A DNA stretch of 7,845 nt from an uncultured Bacteroidales bacterium (GCA_946415795.1 CAMKTW010000073.1:1-7845); one strand, 5' to 3'; positions 1-5,952 are shown, numbered from the stretch's first letter. The notes: generated from the letters alone by a model not told the origin. A program made the numbers and translations.

Positions 1-1384
1 CCTCCACCACCGAGGCCTGCGAGGCAGGAATGTCGATACCGCTGATGGAGTAGTTGTCGCCACGGCGGGAAAAGGTATCTTCCGTTCCGGCCTGCAGCTG
101 TCCCTTCCATATCGGATAGGAAAGGACGGCTTTTACGGCATACATCCTTCCATCCGACCGGCTGCCGGAGCGAATGGTGCGGCTGGATGAAATGTCGCTG
201 GTCTCATTTGACTCTGAGATGCTTGAGTTGTCAGTTCCATAATAGTCCAGGTTCACATCCACGCCCAGTTTCCCGCCAATTGTGCCGTTGTAATAAAGGT
301 TTGCCCCGAGGTTGTAGATGCCGCCGTCTCCCATCTTATCATTTGAACTGGTTACGATTTTGTCAGTCAGGACCCCGTCCAGCCAGACGTTGTCATTCAC
401 TATGGTATTCACGTCGTACTGCAGGGTTTTTCCCCATTCGACTTTTCCACCCAGGAAATGGTTGTCGGCTATTTGCCAGTTTACTCCGGCATTGCCATAA
501 AGACTTTGGCCAAGGTATTCGTTGAGGAGGTCTCCTTTGTTTTCCAGCAGAAAGACTCTCCCAAAGGTCTTCTTTTCCAGGTCGCTCTGCTGGCGGGAGG
601 TGTTACGGGAAAAGTTGATGCCGCCAAAAACATCAACGCCGCCGGCACGATAATTCACATTCAGCGAGCCGTGGGGGTCGTTCCCCCTGTCCCAGCGCAG
701 CGACTGCTCGTCCTGGGCAAACAGGTCGAAGCCGAAGCCGTCGCCCTGGCGGCGGATGGTGCGGATACGGACTACGCTTCCCACGGAGGCATCGTACTGC
801 ACCCCGGGATTAGTAATCACCTCGATGCTTTGAATTTCATTGCTGTTCAGGCGGTCCAGTTCACTGGTATCCGTGACCTTGCGGCCGTTGATATAAATCA
901 GCGGTGCGCCTTTCCCGATAACCTCCAGCCCGTTCTGTCCCTTTATCATACCCGGAGTCTTGGCCAGCACGTCTTTTGCGGTGCCCACATTCTCCAGTAC
1001 GGAACCACGGACTTTCGTCAAAAGGCCCTCTCCGCTGAGCTTGGTTTTGGGCATAATAGCGCTGACGGTAGCACCATCCAGCAGGGCGGTGTCTTCTTTA
1101 AGGGTTATGACGGCTCCTTCCACCGGGGTTAAATACTGCGTCTGGTATCCCAGGATGGAAACCATCATAATGCCATCCGTCTCCCTGGTGATAATATTGA
1201 ATGTCCCGTCTTCCATCGTTATCACGCCACAAAGCACCGTGGAATCGACCTGCGACAGGACAGCTACCGTCGCATACGGAAGCGGCTCGCCATTTTCATC
1301 GATCACCTTTCCCTTCCAATCGCCTTTGGCCTGTGCGGTCAGCACCGGAAATACCATCAATAATAATGCAATCAGTTTTTTCAT
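1..1384 (-). CDS. Outer-membrane beta-barrel protein, TonB-receptor-like, with CarboxypepD_reg-like domain (3' end off the left edge)
   Basis: The minus strand is open from an ATG at 1384 to the left edge, giving 461 residues without a stop. Residues 1-19 are a signal peptide (MKKLIALLLMVFPVLTAQA). Residues 25-64 form a carboxypeptidase-regulatory-like beta-sandwich (GKVIDENGEPLPYATV, then EDGTFNI). Residues 115-207 resemble a TonB-receptor plug, with KTPGMIKGQNG, IYINGR and IEVITNPGVQYDAS. From about residue 215, alternating aromatic strands such as GNAGVNWQIADNHFLGGKVEW look like the start of a transmembrane barrel. This order fits the Bacteroidota 'outer membrane beta-barrel family protein' group, so several hundred residues are probably missing on the left. 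Its substrate cannot be told, and no SusD-like partner is visible. A -7 box lies just upstream and the divergent neighbour is a TetR-type regulator, its likely controller (inference). Confidence 0.88.
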   Translation of the reverse strand, partial: MKKLIALLLMVFPVLTAQAKGDWKGKVIDENGEPLPYATVAVLSQVDSTVLCGVITMEDGTFNIITRETDGIMMVSILGYQTQYLTPVEGAVITLKEDTALLDGATVSAIMPKTKLSGEGLLTKVRGSVLENVGTAKDVLAKTPGMIKGQNGLEVIGKGAPLIYINGRKVTDTSELDRLNSNEIQSIEVITNPGVQYDASVGSVVRIRTIRRQGDGFGFDLFAQDEQSLRWDRGNDPHGSLNVNYRAGGVDVFGGINFSRNTSRQQSDLEKKTFGRVFLLENKGDLLNEYLGQSLYGNAGVNWQIADNHFLGGKVEWGKTLQYDVNTIVNDNVWLDGVLTDKIVTSSNDKMGDGGIYNLGANLYYNGTIGGKLGVDVNLDYYGTDNSSISESNETSDISSSRTIRSGSRSDGRMYAVKAVLSYPIWKGQLQAGTEDTFSRRGDNYSISGIDIPASQASVVE

Positions 1385-1387
1385 TTC

Positions 1388-1453
1388 TGTCCATATGATT
1401 TCGGCTGCAAAGTTAGCGCACTTACCGTTCCGAAATAAAAACCGATATGGACA
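1388..1453. repeat. Nested inverted repeat in the divergent control region (TGTCCATAT / ATATGGACA)
   Basis: TGTCCATAT at 1388-1396 is exactly mirrored by ATATGGACA at 1445-1453. Nested inside, ATTTCGG at 1398-1404 is mirrored by CCGAAAT at 1430-1436. The arms bracket the -7 box of the outer-membrane gene. They could be paired operator half-sites for the adjacent regulator. A transcript hairpin across them is unlikely, because the outer arm lies upstream of the predicted start on the minus strand. Confidence 0.5.
1408..1415 (-). promoter_or_regulatory. -7 box (TAACTTTG) of the outer-membrane protein gene
   Basis: Read on the minus strand this is TAACTTTG, a full match to the Bacteroidota -7 consensus TAnnTTTG. 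Transcription would start near 1401, leaving a leader of about 16 nt before the ATG at 1384. No clear TTG -33 element sits 19 bp upstream, only an A/T run around 1433-1441, so the promoter may be weak or activator-dependent. Confidence 0.55.
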
Positions 1454-1487
1454 TTTATGTGGACAATTTGCTCTTTTTCATTGGACA
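1448..1487 (+). promoter_or_regulatory. Three direct copies of TGGACA, candidate operator sites
   Basis: TGGACA occurs at 1448-1453, 1460-1465 and 1482-1487, and its complement TGTCCA at 1388-1393, so there are four copies in the 148-bp gap between divergent genes. The third copy overlaps the predicted -33 element of the TetR-type gene. The first two lie just upstream of the outer-membrane gene's promoter. This placement fits autoregulation and control of the divergent target. That the regulator binds here is inference. Confidence 0.45.
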
Positions 1488-1510
1488 GGCGGGGCGATTC
1501 CATATATTTG
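1481..1510 (+). promoter_or_regulatory. Promoter of the TetR-type regulator gene
   Basis: TTG at 1481-1483 is followed after exactly 19 bp by TATATTTG at 1503-1510, a full match to the Bacteroidota -33/-7 arrangement. The start point would be near 1517, about 16 nt before the ATG at 1533. This supports 1533 as the true start over in-frame ATGs further upstream. Confidence 0.65.
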
Positions 1511-1532
1511 CAGCAAGCACTATGGAACGAGT

Positions 1533-2453
1533 ATGGCAAGACCAGTCAGTTTTACGAAAGAAACAATCATACGTACAGCGATAGAACTCATCAGGAGTAA
1601 CGGACCCGAGTCCCTGTCGGCACGTAACCTGACTGCCGCCCTGGGAAGCGGGGCCTCTCCTATTTTTTCGTCCTTCGGCTCGATGGATGGGCTGATGTCA
1701 GCTGTATTGACGGAAGTAAAGCGCCAGTTCCATAATCGGATTGAGACAGGGTTTTCCCTGAACCCTCCTTTCAAGGGCTTCGGCCTGGCGTTTGTGTGGT
1801 TCGCAATGGATGAGCCTCAACTCTATAGGCTCATTATGTCAAATCCCAGGCAGGCTGCTTCTTTTGAGGACTATATAGACAGACACGTTGGTTTCAAGGA
1901 GGAATGCCTCTCTGCCATAGGCAAATCCTTGGGTCTTCAAGGCCGCAACGCAGAAATGGTTTATTATCAGATGCTTCTGGTTGCAATGGGTCTGGCACAG
2001 ACCTGCGTTGAAGGAGGTGCACAACTGAATATGGGTCAGGTTTCAGAGATTTTCGGCAAGAATGTGAGGGCTTTCCTGATGGTCATCCGTGCAGGTGCTG
2101 ACCCGGTTGAATCCTTTATGCCATCAGAGGGACCAGGTCCGGATATTGACGTAGATACCTATCTCATGATGCGGCCGCTGGCCAATCAGAATCACCTGCT
2201 ACAGGAACTGTATGCCGCTCCGCGATATATCAAGGAGGATGAGTGGCTAGAATTGGAGCGGGTGCTCCGTAATACTTCCGGCATCTCCCCCGACTCACTG
2301 CGCAAAGAGCATCCCGGTCTCACCCGGGGAGACATCCGCATCATCATACTGGACCGTCTGGGCTTCTCAGTGACGCAGCAAGCCACCCTGTTGGGCATCT
2401 CCGCCCCCTCCGTTACAAAAGCACGGCAGCGGATGAAGATGAGGTTAGAATAG
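1533..2453 (+). CDS. TetR-type transcriptional regulator with an additional C-terminal helix-turn-helix
   Basis: The protein has 306 residues, about 100 more than a usual TetR regulator. Residues 8-55 form a TetR-type helix-turn-helix (KETIIRTAIELIRSNG, then SLSARNLTAAL, then SPIFSSFGSMDGL). Residues 60-185 are mostly helical, as expected for a ligand/dimer domain. Residues 205-255 form a less conserved linker. Residues 258-306 (KEHPGLTRGDIRIIILDRLG, then SVTQQATLLGISAPSVTKAR) resemble the DNA-binding tail of Bacteroidota TPR-type regulators, with a 'hPxLTxxDlRl..L.RLgfS...A.LLgIS..SV..aR.R' pattern. The start at 1533 is chosen because the promoter lies just upstream and the TetR domain begins there; upstream in-frame codons run through the control region and look non-coding. 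It is divergent from the outer-membrane protein gene, its probable target. The effector is unknown. Confidence 0.85.
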   Translation: MARPVSFTKETIIRTAIELIRSNGPESLSARNLTAALGSGASPIFSSFGSMDGLMSAVLTEVKRQFHNRIETGFSLNPPFKGFGLAFVWFAMDEPQLYRLIMSNPRQAASFEDYIDRHVGFKEECLSAIGKSLGLQGRNAEMVYYQMLLVAMGLAQTCVEGGAQLNMGQVSEIFGKNVRAFLMVIRAGADPVESFMPSEGPGPDIDVDTYLMMRPLANQNHLLQELYAAPRYIKEDEWLELERVLRNTSGISPDSLRKEHPGLTRGDIRIIILDRLGFSVTQQATLLGISAPSVTKARQRMKMRLE

Positions 2454-2474
2454 ACCTGTTTATGCTTATCTTTG
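2445..2474 (+). promoter_or_regulatory. Promoter of the secreted propeller-like protein gene
   Basis: TATCTTTG at 2467-2474 matches the -7 consensus TAnnTTTG. A weak -33 triplet (TTA, 2445-2447) lies 19 bp upstream, inside the last codons of the regulator gene. The start point would be near 2481, which favours translation from the ATG at 2498 over upstream ATGs at 2462 and 2483. Confidence 0.5.
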
Positions 2475-2497
2475 GCGAGGTTATGACTTGCATCCGG

Positions 2498-3328
2498 ATG
2501 AAATTCTCCCGCTTGATAATTATTCTGATGGCCGCATACTCCTCTTTGGCCGCTTATGCCCAGGAGCCTGAGCTGCATCACAGCCTGGTGATAAATCTGG
2601 GAGATATAACCCCTGCCGATGTGGAGCCGGGCGGCCACCCTCAGGGATTGCTGGTGCGCGACGGGTTCGCCTTTGTGTTCCATCACGGCGGGCACGTCCT
2701 GGTCTATAACCTTGATGCCAGAGAGTTTGTATCATCCTATTATCTGCCTGGCAACACCTCCCATTGCAACAACGCCTCCTTCGGAGTGAAGAAGTATTCT
2801 CGCAAGTCTCAGTTCCCGATGGCCTACGTCTCCGACTGCACCTGGGACGGTTCCTGCTATGTATACGACCTCTATACAGACCACGCAGTCGAGGTTCAGA
2901 GGATATTCCTGACGGACACCCCCGTCCCGGTCGAATGCGGCACCGGCTGGTTCATAGATGAAAAAACCCGCCGACTGTGTATGCACTGGAAGGGAGAGGT
3001 CTGGGACTTCCCCATCCCGTCCAGACATCGCAAAAGCGTCCACCTGTCGGTGAAAAACAAAAAGGCATCCGGGGCTATGAACAACCCGGCCGTACATCAG
3101 GGCGCCTGTGCCTGGGAAGGCTACCAATATTTCCCTTGCGGATTTGCAGCAGAGCCCACTTTTCTGACTGTCAATCACATCTTTACCGGCCAGACCTGGA
3201 GTTTCCCTACCGACAACATTGTTGGTCCTTATGAACCTGAAGGCGTATGCGGATGGAACGGCGGCATATATGTCTCTTATCCCGGACCGGGGAAAGACCT
3301 GTACATCTACAGGTTCGAGCTTAAATAG
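2498..3328 (+). CDS. Secreted, cysteine-rich beta-propeller-like protein of unknown function
   Basis: The protein has 276 residues. Residues 1-21 are a signal peptide with an AYA cleavage site before QEPE, so it is exported. The mature part is rich in short beta strands ending in Trp, Tyr or Gly, for example GFAFVFHHGGHVLVYNLD (56-73), SHCNNASFG (88-96), AYVSDCTWDGSCYVYDL (109-125), GACAWEGYQYFPCG (202-215) and EPEGVCGWNGGIYVSYPG (246-263). These look like blades of a beta-propeller, and NNASFG and EPEG recall uncharacterised secreted propeller-like proteins of Bacteroidota (from memory, not searched). The mature part holds eight cysteines (90, 114, 120, 147, 161, 204, 214, 251), possibly disulfide-bonded in the periplasm. 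No catalytic motif is recognised. It follows the regulator by 44 nt but has its own promoter. Confidence 0.8.
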   Translation: MKFSRLIIILMAAYSSLAAYAQEPELHHSLVINLGDITPADVEPGGHPQGLLVRDGFAFVFHHGGHVLVYNLDAREFVSSYYLPGNTSHCNNASFGVKKYSRKSQFPMAYVSDCTWDGSCYVYDLYTDHAVEVQRIFLTDTPVPVECGTGWFIDEKTRRLCMHWKGEVWDFPIPSRHRKSVHLSVKNKKASGAMNNPAVHQGACAWEGYQYFPCGFAAEPTFLTVNHIFTGQTWSFPTDNIVGPYEPEGVCGWNGGIYVSYPGPGKDLYIYRFELK

Positions 3329-3375
3329 CTGATTACTTGTCGATATTCACTATTTCGTAGTTCAGGCTGCCGAGA

Positions 3376-3897
3376 TTATCTGAGCATCAGACGGAGTACC
3401 CTGATCGGGCGGTCCTGGCCTTGATACTGGCTTTCGTCAATGACACATTCCCCGGTGGGCACAAAGCCACACTTTTCCATCACGCGGCCGCTGGCCGGGT
3501 TGTCTATGAAGTGCCCGCTTATTAGAGACTTTATATCTGTGGTCGTTTTGATATGTTCAATCATCAGTCCGAGTGCTTCCGTGCAGATACCCATATTCCA
3601 ATAAGGCTTTGCAATCCAGTACCCGATAAGGGGCTCTCCGTTTCGTGCAGGCAGATTGCAATTGCAAGACGGGCCATAACCCATCGCGCCTATAGCCTCT
3701 CCAGTTTCTTTAAACTCGATTGCCCAGGTATTTGTCGCATCTTTGAAGACTGTCCTGATAACCTCCAGGCTCTCTTCCACGGACTTATGCGGTGCCCATC
3801 CGGCGCGCGGGCCGACATCCGGATCCGACGCCCATTTATACAATATGTCAGCGTCGCTGTCCCGCCAGGGCCTGAGAATAATACGGCTTGTCTCCAT
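3376..3897 (-). CDS. GNAT-family N-acetyltransferase (RimJ/RimL-like, Acetyltransf_3)
   Basis: The protein has 173 residues from the ATG at 3897. That start is chosen because METSRIILRPW is the classic N-terminus of this family; an ATG six codons upstream at 3915 is possible. It would transfer an acetyl group from acetyl-CoA to an amine on a protein or small molecule in the cytoplasm. Visible features are WRDSDADILYKWASDPDV (11-28), the central strand GEAIGAMGYG (66-75), the acetyl-CoA-loop region GYWIAKPYWNMGICTEAL (92-109) and motif B NPASGRVMEKCGF (133-145). The loop keeps its glycine and TEA but lacks the usual basic or Gln residue (WNMG), so it is slightly degenerate. The substrate cannot be told. 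It converges on the propeller-like gene, 47 bp from its end, and is divergent from the small winged-helix gene. Confidence 0.87.
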   Translation of the reverse strand: METSRIILRPWRDSDADILYKWASDPDVGPRAGWAPHKSVEESLEVIRTVFKDATNTWAIEFKETGEAIGAMGYGPSCNCNLPARNGEPLIGYWIAKPYWNMGICTEALGLMIEHIKTTTDIKSLISGHFIDNPASGRVMEKCGFVPTGECVIDESQYQGQDRPIRVLRLMLR

Positions 3898-3946
3898 AAC
3901 TCCGTCGTAAAACAACTGCTACGGGTGATAGTTTGATTTTAAGGTG

Positions 3947-3954
3947 CAAAAATA
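3947..3954 (-). promoter_or_regulatory. -7 box (TATTTTTG) of the acetyltransferase gene
   Basis: The minus strand reads TATTTTTG, matching TAnnTTTG, about 50 nt upstream of the chosen ATG at 3897. No good -33 TTG is seen at the proper distance. Confidence 0.45.
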
Positions 3955-3978
3955 CACATCTTTGGGGAAAATAATGGT

Positions 3979-3986
3979 TAACTTTG
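3979..3986 (+). promoter_or_regulatory. -7 box (TAACTTTG) of the winged-helix / hydrolase-rubredoxin operon
   Basis: TAACTTTG matches TAnnTTTG. A TTTG at 3961-3964 is only 14 bp upstream, too close for a standard -33 element. The start point would be near 3993, giving a 5' leader of about 55 nt. The leader opens with a small inverted repeat (TGCC-GTCA-GGCA, 3993-4004) that could be an operator or a short hairpin. Confidence 0.5.
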
Positions 3987-4048
3987 TAAATGTGCCGTCA
4001 GGCATCAGAAACGACAATGAATATTAACATTTTAATCTATTACTGATT

Positions 4049-4222
4049 ATGAAAGAGCAAGTATTGAAAGCTATGCGCGAATTCGGTGAGCCCGTCAGCG
4101 CCGGCAAGATCGCAGAAATCACCGGTCTCGACCGCAAGGATGTTGACAAAGCCTTTGTAGAACTGAAAAAAGACGGTGCCATTGTGTCTCCAGTCCGCTG
4201 CAAGTGGGAACCTGCAAAATAA
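4049..4222 (+). CDS. Small winged-helix DNA-binding protein, 57 residues
   Basis: The frame ATG (4049) to TAA (4222) encodes 57 residues. It folds on paper as a single winged helix. Helix 1 is KEQVLKAMREFG (2-13), helix 2 SAGKIAEITGL (17-27), recognition helix DRKDVDKAFVELKKDG (28-43) and a wing AIVSPVRCKWEP (44-55). PVSAGKIAEITGLDRKDVDKA is the usual layout of MarR/DprA-type winged helices. There is no ligand domain, only one cysteine (51), and no room for more. It ends 7 nt before the hydrolase-rubredoxin gene, so both are probably co-transcribed from the box at 3979 and the protein may regulate its own operon (inference). Upstream is A/T-rich with no Shine-Dalgarno, as usual in Bacteroidota. 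Existence is well supported; the role is inferred. Confidence 0.82.
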   Translation: MKEQVLKAMREFGEPVSAGKIAEITGLDRKDVDKAFVELKKDGAIVSPVRCKWEPAK

Positions 4223-4229
4223 GCCGATA

Positions 4230-5171
4230 ATGGAAATCAAAGCAATCAAATTCAGGAAAGACGGCTTCTACTCTCAGCCTTTCGTCTTCGGCGGCGAAGA
4301 AGGGATGGACAAGTTTGACAAAAACATCCGTTATCGCGGCAGCCTGCAGAATTATCTGATTGACACCGGCAGCGAAGTGATCCTTGTCGATACAGGACTT
4401 CCTGCGGGGACTCCCGAGGAAGTGCCCGACGAGAATAGTCTGGCATTCACCGGGAAGGATATTTGCAGCTATATGGAAGCACTGTCGGCACTTGGCTACA
4501 AACCCGAGCAGGTGACTAAGATCCTCCTCACCCACCGCCATTCCGACCATAGCGGCGAGTTGAAAAGTGTCCCCTTTGCAAAGGTTTATGTAAATGAGAA
4601 CGAGATGGACGCCGCTGAACTCCAGGGGCTTGCAAACCTTGTTCCGGTGAACTTCAGCGACGGGGCGTACTACAATTTCCCTGAGAGCCAGAAGATTTCA
4701 GACGGCATCTACCTCATCAAAGCCACAGGCCATACCAAGGGCAACAGCATTGTGGTTGCAGAGATGGATGGTTTGTTCTATATGTTTCACGGCGACATCA
4801 CTTATGTTGACGAAGCCTTGTATGAAGACAAACTGTCCGTGGTGTACGATGACCTTCCTGCTGCCCGCGAAACCCAGAATCGTATCCGGGAGTTCATCCG
4901 CAATCACCCAACTGTCTATTGCGGCACCCACACCCCGCAAGGCTATGAGAACCTGGAGGCCAAACGCGTGATGGATCTGGACCATCCTGTGCCGACGGTC
5001 TTGGCCCAGGTGGACTTTTCCAGGCAGGAGGCTTCCGGCAAATACGTCTGCTCGATCTGCGGCTATGTCTATGACCCAGCCGAGCACGATGGAGTGGCCT
5101 TTGAGGACCTCCCCGAAGACTGGCGCTGCCCCCGTTGCAAACAGCCGAAGTCTAAGTTCAATAAGGCCTGA
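4230..5171 (+). CDS. MBL-fold metallohydrolase fused to a C-terminal rubredoxin domain
   Basis: The protein has 313 residues. The start at 4230 is taken because it lies 7 nt after the preceding gene and MEIKAIKFRKDGFYSQPF begins the fold; an earlier in-frame ATG lies inside the upstream gene. Residues 1-250 are a metallo-beta-lactamase fold with all metal ligands visible: H102, H104, D106 and H107 in THRHSDHSG, H168 in ATGHTKGN, D189 in HGDIT and H234 in GTHTP. HxHxDH is the pattern of zinc hydrolases such as AHL lactonases; flavodiiron proteins usually have HxExDH. Residues 272-312 are a rubredoxin with C274, C277, C300 and C303 (YVCSICGYVYDP, DWRCPRCKQPKSKF). No flavodoxin domain is present. 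No signal peptide is seen, so it is cytoplasmic. The rubredoxin suggests electron transfer or iron-dependent stability; the substrate is unknown. Confidence 0.9.
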   Translation: MEIKAIKFRKDGFYSQPFVFGGEEGMDKFDKNIRYRGSLQNYLIDTGSEVILVDTGLPAGTPEEVPDENSLAFTGKDICSYMEALSALGYKPEQVTKILLTHRHSDHSGELKSVPFAKVYVNENEMDAAELQGLANLVPVNFSDGAYYNFPESQKISDGIYLIKATGHTKGNSIVVAEMDGLFYMFHGDITYVDEALYEDKLSVVYDDLPAARETQNRIREFIRNHPTVYCGTHTPQGYENLEAKRVMDLDHPVPTVLAQVDFSRQEASGKYVCSICGYVYDPAEHDGVAFEDLPEDWRCPRCKQPKSKFNKA

Positions 5172-5289
5172 AATGTCTGGAGAACGGCTACATTTGATGC
5201 TCACAGTAAGTGGTGTCCTCACCGTTTCCGTGAAGCAGTATCAGCAGATCTCCTGAGCCTTATTCAATATAATGATGCTTAATGTCCAC
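5167..5289 (-). pseudogene. Remnant of an alpha/beta-hydrolase gene, N-terminal end only, with two in-frame stops
   Basis: On the minus strand, one frame from a GTG-like codon at 5289 reads VDIKHHYIE, TAA (5260-5262), GSGDLLILLHGNGEDTTY, CEHQM, TAG (5188-5190), PFSRHFR. Read through the two stops, this is a typical N-terminus of a cytoplasmic alpha/beta hydrolase, with the oxyanion-hole motif LLHGNGED. Everything after about 40 residues, including the nucleophile elbow, is gone: the similarity ends where the convergent hydrolase-rubredoxin gene ends. The gene sat directly behind the NAD(P)-binding gene and may have shared its transcript. Family assignment rests on motif recall, not a search. 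Confidence 0.65.
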
Positions 5290-5293
5290 TACC

Positions 5294-5932
5294 CTATGCC
5301 TTGAGAATGTTCTGGGATTCAATGATTTCAATGCCCTTGTGGCCACTCTTGGCCAGGCGGATCATCGCGGCGGCGACGGCTTCTGTGGGCATAGGGGTCC
5401 AGGAGCGGAACAGGCCGATGGCGTTAAGGGCACGGAGGGCGACGACGCAGGCTTTCTCGCCGAAGCGGTCGCTCCCTTTGCGGATTAGGGACGGCGGACG
5501 GAGGATGAAGCAACCTTCAAAGCCAATCTTCTGGACGGCATCTTCCAGATCGCCTTTCATGCGGGTATAGAAGACCTTGGACCTGGGATTGGCGCCTATA
5601 GAAGAGACCAGCACATAGGTGGGTACTCCATTATTTCGGGCCGCCTTGGCGGCATCAAGCTGATATGTGTAGTCCACTTTCCACTGGGCCTGATGCGTGC
5701 CTGCTGCCTTGATGGTGGTGCCCATACAGGAGAACAGGACATCGCCTTTGAGTTGGTCTGCCCAGGTCTCCGGGTGGTCAAAGTCCACGACGTGCACGGC
5801 CAGTTTGGCTGAAGGAATCTTGACTTCGCGTCGGACGAAGATGTCTATCCGCTCGACGGATTCATCTGAAAGAAGCATCTGAAGCAGGTCTTTCCCGACT
5901 GCTCCGGTTGCGCCGATTACGAGGACTCTCAT
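5294..5932 (-). CDS. NAD(P)-binding protein, atypical short-chain dehydrogenase (TIP30/HTATIP2-like)
   Basis: The protein has 212 residues from the ATG at 5932. This start is chosen because MRVLVIGATGAVG places the dinucleotide-binding glycines (G7, G10, G13) at the very N-terminus, and the upstream ATG at 5965 lies above the predicted -7 box. Residues 1-13 begin a Rossmann fold. VLFSCMGTTIKAAG (65-78) follows the fourth strand. VLVSSIGANPRSKVFYTRMKGDLE (107-130) contains the SDR-type Ser and Y122xxxK126 pair, and ILRPPSLI (143-150) follows. This order matches the TIP30/YwnB-like atypical SDR group, a cytoplasmic NADPH-binding family whose bacterial substrates are mostly unknown. About 212 residues is the normal family length. 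It lies downstream of the peroxidase gene on the same strand but appears to have its own promoter. Confidence 0.86.
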   Translation of the reverse strand: MRVLVIGATGAVGKDLLQMLLSDESVERIDIFVRREVKIPSAKLAVHVVDFDHPETWADQLKGDVLFSCMGTTIKAAGTHQAQWKVDYTYQLDAAKAARNNGVPTYVLVSSIGANPRSKVFYTRMKGDLEDAVQKIGFEGCFILRPPSLIRKGSDRFGEKACVVALRALNAIGLFRSWTPMPTEAVAAAMIRLAKSGHKGIEIIESQNILKA

Positions 5933-5952
5933 TATTTGTTTGGTTTTACTCT

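Noticed and set aside
458..1132. Plus-strand open frame of 224 codons
   Set aside because: It lies antisense to the outer-membrane protein gene, whose minus-strand frame has a signal peptide, CarboxypepD_reg-like and plug motifs. The plus frame has no recognisable features.
960..1532. N-terminal extension of the TetR-type gene from an upstream ATG
   Set aside because: It would run through the outer-membrane gene and both promoters. The TetR domain begins at 1533, just after a good -33/-7 promoter.
2192..2695. Minus-strand open frame of 167 codons
   Set aside because: It is antisense to the regulator's C-terminal domain and the signal peptide of the propeller-like protein; both plus-strand products have clear motifs.
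4017..4046. Upstream mini-frame MNINILIYY before the winged-helix gene
   Set aside because: Nine A/T-rich codons in an A/T-rich leader are likely by chance. There is no attenuation-type hairpin or regulatory codon run.
4230..5171. Calling the fusion a flavodiiron protein
   Set aside because: The flavodoxin domain is missing and the metal motif is HxHxDH rather than the usual HxExDH.
4698..5222. Minus-strand open frame of 174 codons
   Set aside because: It is antisense to the MBL-rubredoxin fusion, whose metal ligands and rubredoxin cysteines are all in the plus frame.
5173..5256. Possible 27-residue plus-strand peptide (MSGERLHLML...)
   Set aside because: It has no promoter or family features, and the opposite strand here reads as a hydrolase remnant.
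5172..5293. Search for a hairpin terminator between the convergent genes
   Set aside because: No GC-rich stem followed by a T-run was found. The same holds after the regulator, the propeller-like gene and the peroxidase.
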